Source: Sphingobacteriales bacterium 44-15
GTDB lineage: Bacteria > Bacteroidota > Bacteroidia > Chitinophagales > Chitinophagaceae
Direction: 5' to 3'
NCBI GenBank assembly: GCA_001899685.1
Contig: MKWG01000037.1
Location: 307,777 to 371,776, forward strand
Length of the DNA stretch: 64,000 nucleotides
The notes beneath the pieces are model-generated. The model was not told the origin of the DNA and made no database searches. It saw only the letters and a program-made list of their open reading frames with translations. Of this stretch, positions 34,724-42,967 are shown piece by piece. Both the position numbers and the translations under genes were made by a program. How positions within the stretch are numbered: the first letter of the stretch is position 1; every line of letters starts with the position of its first letter.

Positions 34724-35347
34724 ATGACAAGCGTAATAACAGGAGATATTATTAATTCAAGAAAAAGCAAAACGACTAAAGCATGGTTAAATACACTCAA
34801 GTCGGAACTAAATGAGTATGGTAAAACACCACGTAGTTGGGAGATATTCAGGGGAGACAGCTTTCAACTCGAAATAAAGAAACCGGAAGCGGCCGTGATG
34901 GCGGTTCTAAAAATAAAGTCCAGGATAGCTGCCATCAAAAATCTGAATGTTCGGATATCTGTTGGCATAGGAGAAAAAACATATAATGCTTCTAAGATCA
35001 CCGAAGCCAATGGCGATGTATTTGTACGATCCGGTGAGGCTTTCGAAAAATTGAAAACATCCAGGCAAACCATAATGATCGCTTCTCCATGGTCCGAGTT
35101 TGACTATACTATGAACACTATGCTTTCGCTTGCCTGCATAACAATAGATACGTGGTCTGTAACATCTGCTTCATTTATTGCAACTATGCTTAAATATCCC
35201 AACCTGCCGCAGAAAGATATCGGGAGAAAAATGAAGATCACACAATCATCGGTAAGTGAACGGCGTAAAAGAGCAAGATATGATGAGATAATGGATATGG
35301 AAGCCTTTTACCGGTATATGCTAACACAAACAATGAAAATACCATGA
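34724..35347 (+). CDS. SatD family protein: cyclase-like palm domain plus C-terminal HTH
   Basis: This 207-residue cytosolic protein matches what I recall of the SatD family (function unknown). Residues 1-120 show TGDI (Asp8), FRGDSFQ (Gly44-Asp45), an Ala-rich helix, and VRISVGIGE (77-84), in the order found in class III nucleotide cyclases and GGDEF palms. Residues 160-185 (LPQKDIGRKMKITQSSVSER) form a helix-turn-helix. The likely role is a DNA-binding sensor or nucleotide-generating regulator; catalysis is inference and the second metal-binding acid is not obvious. Three palindromes lie just upstream. The stop overlaps the DUF3307 start as ATGA, so both are made together. Confidence 0.75.
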   Translation: MTSVITGDIINSRKSKTTKAWLNTLKSELNEYGKTPRSWEIFRGDSFQLEIKKPEAAVMAVLKIKSRIAAIKNLNVRISVGIGEKTYNASKITEANGDVFVRSGEAFEKLKTSRQTIMIASPWSEFDYTMNTMLSLACITIDTWSVTSASFIATMLKYPNLPQKDIGRKMKITQSSVSERRKRARYDEIMDMEAFYRYMLTQTMKIP

Positions 35348-36078
35348 CCTTTTTATTACAGCTATTGCTTGCACACTTTATCGGAGATTTCTTTCTACAG
35401 TCATACAGATGGATTATTGATAAAGAAAAACATAAATGGAGATCGGTATACCTGTACCTCCACTGCATCATTCATGGCATACTGGTGCTCCTGATTACGA
35501 CAAGCTGGCTGTACTGGAAGCAGGCAGCTTTTATTGCAGTCACTCATTGCATTATTGACGGGATCAAGCTTCAGTTCCAGAAGGAACATACTAAAAGAGC
35601 ATGGTTTTTTGCAGACCAGGCCTTACATCTTGCCGTTATAGGAATAGTATGGAAATATACAACAGGTAGTATGATCAGCATAGCATTCCTGAGCAATACA
35701 AAGTGCCTCGCTATACTTACCGGAATACTTGTGTTATTGCATCCAGCTTCTTTTTTTATCAAAAATTTTATTTCAAAATGGATACCGGCGCCTGTTCAAA
35801 AAGGTTCAACAGAAATCATTAATAGCGCCGGTCAGGATACGCTCGAAAAGGCAGGAAGGATAATCGGTATGATGGAGCGGATTTTAATTTTTATCTTCAT
35901 CCTGATACAACAATGGGAAGCGATCGGATTTTTACTGGCAGCAAAATCTGTTTTCAGGTTTGGCGAGCTTAATACGGCACGGGACAGAAGGCTTACCGAA
36001 TATGTACTCATCGGCACGCTGGTGAGCTTTTTTGCAGCTATCGCTACAGGGCTTCTGGTGCTGCAAATAATTTCTTAA
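35344..36078 (+). CDS. DUF3307 multi-pass membrane protein
   Basis: The 244-residue protein has about six membrane helices. The DUF3307 signature is at the start: LLAHFIGDFFLQ with His11, Asp15 and Gln19. More polar residues follow within hydrophobic stretches: His40 and His44, His68 and Asp72 (THCIIDG), Asp91 and His95 (ADQALHL). The C-terminal half has GRIIGMMERILIFIFILI and GFLLAAKSVFRFGEL. Such buried His/Asp pairs suggest a metal site or intramembrane hydrolase, which is inference. It overlaps the SatD gene by 4 bp. The function is not known. Confidence 0.82.
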   Translation: MTFLLQLLLAHFIGDFFLQSYRWIIDKEKHKWRSVYLYLHCIIHGILVLLITTSWLYWKQAAFIAVTHCIIDGIKLQFQKEHTKRAWFFADQALHLAVIGIVWKYTTGSMISIAFLSNTKCLAILTGILVLLHPASFFIKNFISKWIPAPVQKGSTEIINSAGQDTLEKAGRIIGMMERILIFIFILIQQWEAIGFLLAAKSVFRFGELNTARDRRLTEYVLIGTLVSFFAAIATGLLVLQIIS

Positions 36079-36107
36079 ACTATGCTCCTGGTCTACCTGC
36101 AGACCAC

Positions 36108-37283
36108 TTACTCCAGCTTTTCAAACCTGAAAGTATACACGAAAGCAGGGAGTATAAGCCCATAAGATAATTCAACTGGCTTTCCTGAGCTCACCGATAT
36201 AGCTGCCGTATTTTTACCAGTGAAGCGAAGCGAAACAGTCCCTCGTATTGATTTATTTGACCCGGCGCTCATTACAGTATCACCTGCTTTTCCCACACCC
36301 GGTTTATCCTGCTTTAGTATGCTATAGGTCTGAGAACCTACGGCAATATCTTCAGGCTTTAACTTCATCTCACCTTGCGGCGTGCACGAAGTACAATTTG
36401 CAATAACATTAAACACGCTCAGGAAGGAAGTATCGTTGGTTTTAGTATAATAGAACTGGGAAGTAGTTTTGATATCAATTTTATCACCGTCTAAAGCGTC
36501 AATTTTCAGGTATCCGCGCCGGGAAGCAACCTTGGGCTCAACACTTACCAGCCGCCAATCACCTTCTAAAACTTCTTTCCTTAAAATCCCTTCATCTCCG
36601 ATATTATTGTCTTTCCCAAGGCCTTTAGTTACTTGTTTTTGGAGTGAGTGTTCAATAGTATTAGTTGCCTCATCAGTCGCTATCCGGCTTTGTTCTCTGT
36701 AGAGAGTTGTATCTTTTTCTATACTTTCCTTATCAGTAAAGTGAGATTCACCGATAGAGACACGATCGCTTTTCTTCAAAAACAACAATACCAGCGCTAC
36801 TGCAGCTATAAGGAAGAGTCCGCCTGCAAAATAAATATACTTTACCCTTTGAGGTGATGAAGATACGGGCGCTGTACTTAATACAGGTTGTAATCGAAAA
36901 TTTCCTTTTAATTCCCTGATCAGGGATGCCAGCCCCTCATCATAATTTTTGCTGAAATCCACATGCTGCAGTCTCTGCAGCCGGTAGGGAGTTTTACTGT
37001 CGTGGTAAATCACCGGGATAACCTTTTTCTGGTGATCCAGGGCATAATACACTTCGTCCAGAACATTATTAGATACTACCGATTTCTCAGACTCAATAAA
37101 AAGAAGGCAGTCGCAGGTTTCAAGCGCTTTTTCTATTTCGAGATCCCATTCACTCCCTGCCCTGATATCCTGCTGGTCTATCCATACATTGAAGCCGGCA
37201 TTTTTAAGGTCTTGCGCCAGCCGCAACGAAAAGTCGGCGCCATCAACCCTTGAATAGCTGAAAAAAATTTTCTTTAGCGTCAT
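36108..37283 (-). CDS. Membrane-anchored TIR-domain protein with extracytoplasmic C-terminal domain
   Basis: Coding from ATG 37283 (the frame extends to 37289 by a TTG), the 391-residue protein has a TIR domain at about 1-128: KKIFFSYSRVDG, VWIDQQDIRAGSEWDLEI, and NNVLDEVYYAL with a glutamate in the position of the NADase catalytic residue. A linker is followed by one membrane helix (about 149-169), and then a 210-residue region whose last 150 residues (DWRLVSVEPKV to FRFEKLE) are beta-rich and lipocalin-like. With the TIR inside, the C-terminus would face the periplasm. It is convergent with DUF3307 with 29 bp between. An immune or stress NADase role is inferred. Confidence 0.82.
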   Translation of the reverse strand: MTLKKIFFSYSRVDGADFSLRLAQDLKNAGFNVWIDQQDIRAGSEWDLEIEKALETCDCLLFIESEKSVVSNNVLDEVYYALDHQKKVIPVIYHDSKTPYRLQRLQHVDFSKNYDEGLASLIRELKGNFRLQPVLSTAPVSSSPQRVKYIYFAGGLFLIAAVALVLLFLKKSDRVSIGESHFTDKESIEKDTTLYREQSRIATDEATNTIEHSLQKQVTKGLGKDNNIGDEGILRKEVLEGDWRLVSVEPKVASRRGYLKIDALDGDKIDIKTTSQFYYTKTNDTSFLSVFNVIANCTSCTPQGEMKLKPEDIAVGSQTYSILKQDKPGVGKAGDTVMSAGSNKSIRGTVSLRFTGKNTAAISVSSGKPVELSYGLILPAFVYTFRFEKLE

Positions 37284-37399
37284 CAGCAAACTTAGTTAGC
37301 CGAAAAGTACAGTTTATACATGAAAAATGAAAGCAGTATTTTATTTTTGAGCGCTTAATGCCTTCAGGCATCGCCATTATTCATTTTCATTTTCTTGGT

Positions 37400-37834
37400 A
37401 TGAACGACGATCAGGTGTATTGTATCCCGGCAAAATTCAGGCGTATTGAAAATCTGCATATTCTCCTATGGCTGCTGAAAGATATTTGCTGGGCGCTGAA
37501 CCTCAGAGTTGCCGGGTTAATTATGATTGTGCCCACCCTTACCGTAGCTATCCTTATTACCTGGCAAACCAGGAGAATTACTGCAGAACTGCTGCACAAT
37601 CTTGCCGTAGTATTGTGGATAACCGCCAACTGCCTCTGGATGATTGGGGAATTTTATGGCTGGGATGAAGGAAAATTCGGTACCCGTCGCCTGGCATTGA
37701 TCCCTTTTGGCACAGGCTTAATGATCCTTGCTTACTATTATATTTTTCTCGCACCGAGTAAAAGATTCAGGCAAAAAATGCAAAGGGAAATGGAAGTTGC
37801 GGTAAAGCAGGTGCAGGAAGCGCCCCGGAGCTAA
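37400..37834 (+). CDS. Uncharacterised Bacteroidota membrane protein
   Basis: The 144-residue protein has three or four membrane helices ([69 protein letters not shown]) and a basic amphipathic tail. The start was placed at ATG 37400, since the longer frame adds residues from non-coding-looking DNA. I recall similar WLLKD..W...W......VPT proteins in other Bacteroidota but know no function. It stands between the TIR gene (divergent) and aspS. Confidence 0.7.
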   Translation: MNDDQVYCIPAKFRRIENLHILLWLLKDICWALNLRVAGLIMIVPTLTVAILITWQTRRITAELLHNLAVVLWITANCLWMIGEFYGWDEGKFGTRRLALIPFGTGLMILAYYYIFLAPSKRFRQKMQREMEVAVKQVQEAPRS

Positions 37835-37876
37835 GCAAGCGTCTATATTCTATCTCCCCAATCAACACATTTCATT

Positions 37877-37884
37877 TACCTTTG
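37877..37884 (+). promoter_or_regulatory. Bacteroidota -7 box of aspS
   Basis: TACCTTTG fits TAnnTTTG and stands 22 bp before the aspS ATG at 37906. No clear -33 TTTG was seen. Confidence 0.6.
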
Positions 37885-37905
37885 CGTTCCTTAAAAAACA
37901 CAGCA

Positions 37906-39732
37906 ATGTACAGGACACATACCTGCGGAGCATTAAGACTACAGGACAGCGGCATACAAACCACCCTTGCCGGCTGGGTGCAAACTATCAGGAAATTCGG
38001 TGCCATTACTTTTGTTGACCTGCGCGACCGCTATGGCATTACTCAGTTGCTTTTGGGAGAAGCATTAACAAAACAACTGGAAGAAAATCCTCTGGGGAGA
38101 GAATTTGTGCTGCAGGTTACCGGCACTGTACAGGAGCGCAGCAGCAAAAATCCCGCATTAGCCACCGGCGATATTGAAGTGAATGCGACCTCTTACACTG
38201 TGCTCAACAAATCTGCAACTCCTCCTTTCACTATACAGGATGATACAGATGGCGGAGATGATATCCGCATGAAATACAGGTATCTTGACCTGCGCCGCAA
38301 TGCGGTAAAGAAGAATCTTGAGCTTCGCTATGCTGTTAACCGGGCCGCCAGGAACTACCTGCACGGTCAGGGCTTTATGGATATTGAAACGCCATTCCTC
38401 ATCAAGTCCACGCCTGAAGGAGCACGCGACTTTGTAGTGCCCTCCCGTATGAATGAAGGACAGTTCTATGCCCTTCCCCAAAGCCCGCAAACATTTAAGC
38501 AACTGCTGATGGTAAGCGGTTACGACAGGTATTACCAGATCGTAAAATGTTTTCGCGATGAAGATCTGCGCGCCGACCGCCAACCTGAGTTTACACAGAT
38601 AGACTGCGAAATGAGCTTTGTGGAGCAGGAAGATATCCTTGAAATGTTTGAAGGGCTTATCAAATATATTTTTGAAGAAGTAAAAGGCATTGCATATACC
38701 GAAAAAGTAGAGCGCATGTCTTGGGAGGATGCCATGTGGCAATATGGTAATGATAAGCCCGACATTCGCTTTGGCATGAAAATAGCCAACCTTAAGTTTC
38801 CCGGCTATGCTTTTCCTTCCAAACAACCGGATTTAGCCGAAGGCTTACCTCAGGGCTTCAAAGTATTTGATGATGCAGAAACTGTAGTAGCTATATCCGT
38901 TCCGGGATGCAGTGAATATAGCCGTAAACAAACCGATGAGCTAACAGACTGGGTTAAGCGCCCGCAGATCGGCATGAAGGGACTTGCCTTTATCAAATAT
39001 GCTGCCGACGGCACTGTAAAAAGCAGCTTTGATAAGTTTTATAACGAGGCACAGCTCAAAAGTATACTTAATGCTGCTGCAGCGTCGCCCGGAGACCTGG
39101 TGCTTATCCTTGCCGGTACAGAAGAACGCACCCGTAAGGCGATGAGTGAGCTGAGGCTTGAAATGGGAAAAAGACTCGGGTTAAGAAAAGACAATGAATT
39201 TAAACTGCTTTGGGTGCTCGATTTCCCGCTTTTCGAATACAGCGAAGAAGACAACCGGTGGGTAGCAAGGCACCATCCGTTCACTTCACCCAAACCGTCT
39301 GATATTGACATCATGATAAGCACGTCGCCCGAAATAAAAGATGCTGCCAGTTACCTTGCACATCCTTATGCTTCCATAAAAGCCAATGCGTATGATATGG
39401 TGCTCAATGGGAATGAAATAGGAGGTGGTTCTATCAGGATATTCCAGCGCAGCCTGCAGGAAAAAATGTTCACCGCGCTTGGCATGAGCCATGACGAAGC
39501 ATTACATAAATTCGGCTTCCTGCTGGGTGCTTTTGAATACGGCGCTCCGCCTCATGGCGGTATTGCCTTTGGCTTCGACAGGCTCTGCGCTATCCTGGGA
39601 GGGAGTGAAAGTATCCGTGATTTTATTGCCTTCCCCAAAAACAACAGCGGGCGCGATGTGATGCTCGACGCGCCATCTTCTATTGATGTAAAACAACTGG
39701 AAGAGCTGTCGCTTATTTTAAAAGATCAGTAA
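37906..39732 (+). CDS. aspS: Aspartyl-tRNA synthetase
   Basis: The 608-residue class IIb synthetase has an N-terminal OB fold ([34 protein letters not shown]), motif 2 [24 protein letters not shown], a GAD insertion domain (about 310-420), and motif 3 GIAFGFDRL near residue 560. The length fits bacterial AspRS. I chose ATG 37906, where the family N-terminus MYRTHTCG begins, over an in-frame extension of eight codons. Whether it also charges tRNA-Asn cannot be decided here. Confidence 0.96.
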   Translation: MYRTHTCGALRLQDSGIQTTLAGWVQTIRKFGAITFVDLRDRYGITQLLLGEALTKQLEENPLGREFVLQVTGTVQERSSKNPALATGDIEVNATSYTVLNKSATPPFTIQDDTDGGDDIRMKYRYLDLRRNAVKKNLELRYAVNRAARNYLHGQGFMDIETPFLIKSTPEGARDFVVPSRMNEGQFYALPQSPQTFKQLLMVSGYDRYYQIVKCFRDEDLRADRQPEFTQIDCEMSFVEQEDILEMFEGLIKYIFEEVKGIAYTEKVERMSWEDAMWQYGNDKPDIRFGMKIANLKFPGYAFPSKQPDLAEGLPQGFKVFDDAETVVAISVPGCSEYSRKQTDELTDWVKRPQIGMKGLAFIKYAADGTVKSSFDKFYNEAQLKSILNAAAASPGDLVLILAGTEERTRKAMSELRLEMGKRLGLRKDNEFKLLWVLDFPLFEYSEEDNRWVARHHPFTSPKPSDIDIMISTSPEIKDAASYLAHPYASIKANAYDMVLNGNEIGGGSIRIFQRSLQEKMFTALGMSHDEALHKFGFLLGAFEYGAPPHGGIAFGFDRLCAILGGSESIRDFIAFPKNNSGRDVMLDAPSSIDVKQLEELSLILKDQ

Positions 39733-39747
39733 CGCAAATATATTTTC

Positions 39748-40242
39748 ATGAAAACAGCCTTAAAAACAGCGACCATACTATCATGGATCAATCTTATCAT
39801 CGGAGGCATTCTGGTGTTAGGCGGGTTGTTCAGTATGCTGATAGCGCCTAATGTTATGCTCATGCTGATATCAGTTGTGCTTACCGGCTCAATAGTGCTG
39901 CACAGCTATGCAACCCTTCAATTAAAAAAAAGCATCACAAACCCTGATATTCCCTTAAGCTCGCAAACCTCATCAGGCATCCGGCTCGTAGGTTTTATGG
40001 CGCTGTTTTTTGCAATGCTGAATATAGGCAACGCGGCAGTTATCATTCAAAATGCGGAAGAGGCCATAAAGCAGGTAGAGCTTCCCTTCAAGCCCGAAGG
40101 CTTTAACCTTGTCAAAGCGGTACGGATCGTTGGAGTAATTTCTTTGATCTTCAGTATAGGGATCGTGATCAATGTAGTGCTGAGCTTCCGGTTGTTGCGA
40201 CGGTATTTGATATCACAGCAGGAAAAAAATGGTGAGAACTGA
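39748..40242 (+). CDS. Small four-helix membrane protein of unknown function
   Basis: The 164-residue protein has four membrane helices (TILSWINLIIGGILVLGGLFSMLI; VMLMLISVVLTGSIVLHSYATLQL; GFMALFFAMLNIGNAAVII; IVGVISLIFSIGIVINVVLSF). No family is recognised. It begins 15 bp after aspS and may be co-transcribed. Its last codon and TGA stop (GAG AAC TGA) read directly into a GTGARAAGTGA repeat tract. Confidence 0.65.
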   Translation: MKTALKTATILSWINLIIGGILVLGGLFSMLIAPNVMLMLISVVLTGSIVLHSYATLQLKKSITNPDIPLSSQTSSGIRLVGFMALFFAMLNIGNAAVIIQNAEEAIKQVELPFKPEGFNLVKAVRIVGVISLIFSIGIVINVVLSFRLLRRYLISQQEKNGEN

Positions 40243-40320
40243 AACGTGAGAAGTGAATGTCAATGTGAAACGAAAGACGTCAAACGTGAAAACAACCTGT
40301 AACCGAAGCCTCTTGTCTTG
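40235..40320. repeat. GTGA-type tract downstream of a membrane protein gene
   Basis: Words GGTGAGAACTGAAACGTGAG, AGAAGTGAATG, AATGTGAAACG and GACGTCAAACGTGAAAAC follow one another from the stop codon of the upstream gene. The tract has no clear hairpin. It separates two convergent genes. Confidence 0.6.
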
Positions 40321-40335
40321 TAACCTGAAACCTTT

Positions 40336-41526
40336 TCAAGCTTTTCCCAGGTCAACAGTAGCGCCCAGCCAGGCCATCATACCTGCTCCCAGCTCAAGCG
40401 CCTTCTCATCTATATTAAAAGTAGGAGTATGCACGCCTGAGGTTATCCCTTTGGCAACATTACCTGCACCAAGGCGATAGAAGCATCCCGGGATCACCTG
40501 GGAATAATATCCAAAATCTTCAGCGCCCATTCTCAATTCTGATTCTTCTATATTATCAGCACCGGCAAATTCAGCGGCGCCGGATGCTGCCAGATCATTA
40601 AGCTTTTCATTGTTGTATACGCAGGGATACCCTACGTCAATGGTGAGGTCAATTTCTGCACCCATACTGTGCACCAGTTCTGTAGAGAGCTTACGGATAA
40701 GCTCATGCGCTTCAAACCGCCAGGTTTCATCCATTGCCCTGAAGGTACCCATAAGCTTCACTTCACTGGGAATGACATTTGTAGTATAGCCACCCTGGAA
40801 TGAAGTAATGGATAGTACAGACGGATTAAAAGGATTGCGGTTGCGGCTGATGATCTGCTGTAATGCCACTACAAGCTGCGAAGCGATCAGTATAGTATCC
40901 ACAGCCTGCTGCGGCGCAGCGGCATGCCCGCCTTTGCCTTTGATAGTGATATAAATTTCGTCGGCGCTGGCCATGATCTTCCCGCCCCTGAAACGGTATT
41001 TTCCTACCTCCAGTTGGGGGTGAACATGCAGCCCAAGTATAGCCGAAGGGCGGGGATTCTCCAAAGCGCCTTCTTTGATCAGCAGGCTTGCGCCTCCGGG
41101 ATTTTTTTCTTCTCCCGGCTGGAATATCAATTTAACCGTTCCCTCCCATTCATCCTTCAGTTGATGAAGGATCCTGGTAGCACCCAGCAAACAGGTGGTA
41201 TGGGCATCGTGCCCGCAGGCATGCATCACACCCGCATTTTGAGATTTATAGGGAATGTCATTCTCTTCCTGTATAGGTAAAGCATCCATATCAGCCCGCA
41301 GGGCAACTATCCTTTTGCCCGGGTTTTTACCTTCGAGCAGGCCTACTACTCCTGTAGTGGCTTTCACTTCGTAGGGAATACCCAAAGCAGACAGGTGCTT
41401 CTGTACCAGCGCTGAAGTTTCAAATTCTTTATAGCTCAGCTCCGGATGGGCATGAATATGACGACGCATCTCTACCAGTTCGGGACTGTACTCTGCCGCA
41501 AGCGCTTTTATCTTTTCTTTAAGCAT
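40336..41526 (-). CDS. M20 family amidohydrolase (hippurate/N-acyl-amino acid hydrolase type)
   Basis: The 396-residue metal-dependent amidohydrolase has RADMDALPIQEEND, the metal ligands in MHACGHDAHTTCLLGATRIL, FQPGEEKNPGGASLLI and a C-terminal MGAEDFGYYSQVIPGCFYRLG. No signal peptide is present after choosing ATG 41526. The long upstream extension (26 residues) reads repeat-derived DNA and would bypass a -7 promoter box just before the ATG. The substrate may be an N-acyl amino acid or a diaminopimelate derivative. Confidence 0.9.
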   Translation of the reverse strand: MLKEKIKALAAEYSPELVEMRRHIHAHPELSYKEFETSALVQKHLSALGIPYEVKATTGVVGLLEGKNPGKRIVALRADMDALPIQEENDIPYKSQNAGVMHACGHDAHTTCLLGATRILHQLKDEWEGTVKLIFQPGEEKNPGGASLLIKEGALENPRPSAILGLHVHPQLEVGKYRFRGGKIMASADEIYITIKGKGGHAAAPQQAVDTILIASQLVVALQQIISRNRNPFNPSVLSITSFQGGYTTNVIPSEVKLMGTFRAMDETWRFEAHELIRKLSTELVHSMGAEIDLTIDVGYPCVYNNEKLNDLAASGAAEFAGADNIEESELRMGAEDFGYYSQVIPGCFYRLGAGNVAKGITSGVHTPTFNIDEKALELGAGMMAWLGATVDLGKA

Positions 41527-41530
41527 GGCG

Positions 41531-41538
41531 CAAAGATA
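41531..41538 (-). promoter_or_regulatory. Bacteroidota -7 box of the M20 amidohydrolase gene
   Basis: On the minus strand TATCTTTG fits TAnnTTTG and ends 4 bp before the ATG at 41526. If used, the leader would be nearly absent. Confidence 0.5.
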
Positions 41539-41586
41539 ATGAGGAAAGCTGTTGTAAAGTGAATGGGGAAAAGACAAACATGAGAA

Positions 41587-41622
41587 GTGAGACGTGAAAG
41601 GCACTTACCTCTCACGTCTCAC
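41587..41622. repeat. Inverted repeat GTGAGACGTGAAAGG / CCTCTCACGTCTCAC
   Basis: The arms 41587-41601 and 41608-41622 are reverse complements with one mismatch (14 of 15) around a 6-nt loop. GTGAATGGGG and ATGAGAAGTGA words lie just to the left (41560-41590). It lies between the M20 gene start and the serA stop, and could end serA transcription. Confidence 0.72.
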
Positions 41623-41656
41623 GATAACCCGGAGATATAATTTGACAGATCTGGCA

Positions 41657-42895
41657 CTAATACAACATCCGCGCCTTGATAGTTTCCTTAATTCCTTTCA
41701 GTAGCTCCAGCGCTTCTTTCGACAAATGCTTATCTACATCCAGTACCACATAACCTATATTGTCATTTGTTTTCAGGTATTGACCCAGGATATTGATATT
41801 ATGCCCCGACAGCAGTGTATTGATCTGAGACAATACGCCAGGCACATTTTTGTGAATATGCAGGATACGGTGTGTCCCTTCCTGTAAAGGCAATGCCAGC
41901 TCAGGAACAGTATGGGACCCGGTGGTAGAGCCTGTTTCAAGAAAGTTAATCAGCTTTACACTTACATCTTCACCAATATTTGCCTGCGCTTCTTCCGTAG
42001 AGCCTCCTATATGCGGAGTAAGAATAACATTAGGCAATCCCTGCAGCGGAGAGGTAAAAACGTCGCCATTCTTTTCCGGCTCTACAGGAAATACATCAAT
42101 AGCGGCACCGGATAACTGCCCGCTTTGTAGCACATTGCGCAATGCATCAAGATCTACGACTTCTCCCCTGGCATAATTGATAAGTATGCTTCCTTTCTTA
42201 AAGTTTTTGAGGACTGCTGCGTTGATCATATTCTTTGTCTGGCTGGTTTCAGGCACATGAAGCGTTATAATATCAGCTTCCGCTACAACCTCTTTAATGG
42301 TTTTACATTGATGTGCATTACCCAATGGCAATTTGGTAACGATGTCATAGTAGATCACTTTCATCCCGAATGCCTCCGCCAGCACGCTCACCTGGGCTCC
42401 AATATTACCATAACCGATGATCCCGAGGGTTTTGCCTCTCAGCTCATAACTACCTTTGGATTCCTTCATCCATTTTCCTTCCTGGGCAGCTTTATTTTTA
42501 TCCGGTATACGGCGTATGAGCATCACTGAAAGCGCTATTACCAGCTCTGCTACCGAGCGCGTGTTGGAATATGGGGCGTTGAATACTGTTACCCCCTGGC
42601 GAGTTGCTTCCTTCAGATCTACCTGGTTTACGCCTATACAGAAACATCCTATAGCCTGTAATTTGGAAGCCGCCTGCAATATAGTTGGGGTGATCTGGGA
42701 CTTGGAGCGAATACCTAATAAATGCACATTCTTCACCTGCTTTGCCAGCTCTTCTTCGGGCATTGCACCGGTAATTTTCCTGACTGAGCTATATCCTGCT
42801 TTTTTAAAATTCTCTACCGCGAGATCGCTGATATTTTCCAATAACAGGATATTAATTTTCTCTTTTGGATAACTGGTCCGTTTTTTGTCGCTCAT
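41657..42895 (-). CDS. serA: D-3-phosphoglycerate dehydrogenase
   Basis: The 412-residue NAD enzyme starts serine synthesis. It has the D-isomer-specific 2-hydroxyacid dehydrogenase signature GKTLGIIGYGNIGAQ, the catalytic set LINYARGEVVD, AIDVFPVEPEK and TPHIGGSTEEAQ, and a C-terminal ACT domain (HKNVPGVLSQINTLL) for serine feedback. The short E. coli-like form is present. The start is ATG 42895 in place of a TTG-extended frame. The stop TAG is followed by a GTCAAATTAT word and a GTGA-type inverted repeat. Confidence 0.93.
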   Translation of the reverse strand: MSDKKRTSYPKEKINILLLENISDLAVENFKKAGYSSVRKITGAMPEEELAKQVKNVHLLGIRSKSQITPTILQAASKLQAIGCFCIGVNQVDLKEATRQGVTVFNAPYSNTRSVAELVIALSVMLIRRIPDKNKAAQEGKWMKESKGSYELRGKTLGIIGYGNIGAQVSVLAEAFGMKVIYYDIVTKLPLGNAHQCKTIKEVVAEADIITLHVPETSQTKNMINAAVLKNFKKGSILINYARGEVVDLDALRNVLQSGQLSGAAIDVFPVEPEKNGDVFTSPLQGLPNVILTPHIGGSTEEAQANIGEDVSVKLINFLETGSTTGSHTVPELALPLQEGTHRILHIHKNVPGVLSQINTLLSGHNINILGQYLKTNDNIGYVVLDVDKHLSKEALELLKGIKETIKARMLY

Positions 42896-42916
42896 AATTT
42901 TATTGTAAAATTGGCG

Positions 42917-42924
42917 CAAAAATA
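42917..42924 (-). promoter_or_regulatory. Bacteroidota -7 box upstream of serA
   Basis: TATTTTTG on the minus strand fits TAnnTTTG and lies 21 bp upstream of the serA ATG. No -33 element was identified. Confidence 0.5.
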
Positions 42925-42967
42925 ATAAGTAATTGCGTTTCAGCGTTCTTTTGCAATTAAATCCAAT

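Noticed and set aside
36089-36106. Hairpin TGGTCT/AGACCA between DUF3307 and the TIR gene as terminator
   Set aside because: The stem is only 6 bp and no U-run follows on either strand.
38158-38826. Minus-strand 222-codon frame inside aspS
   Set aside because: It is antisense to the conserved catalytic core of AspRS and has no family match.
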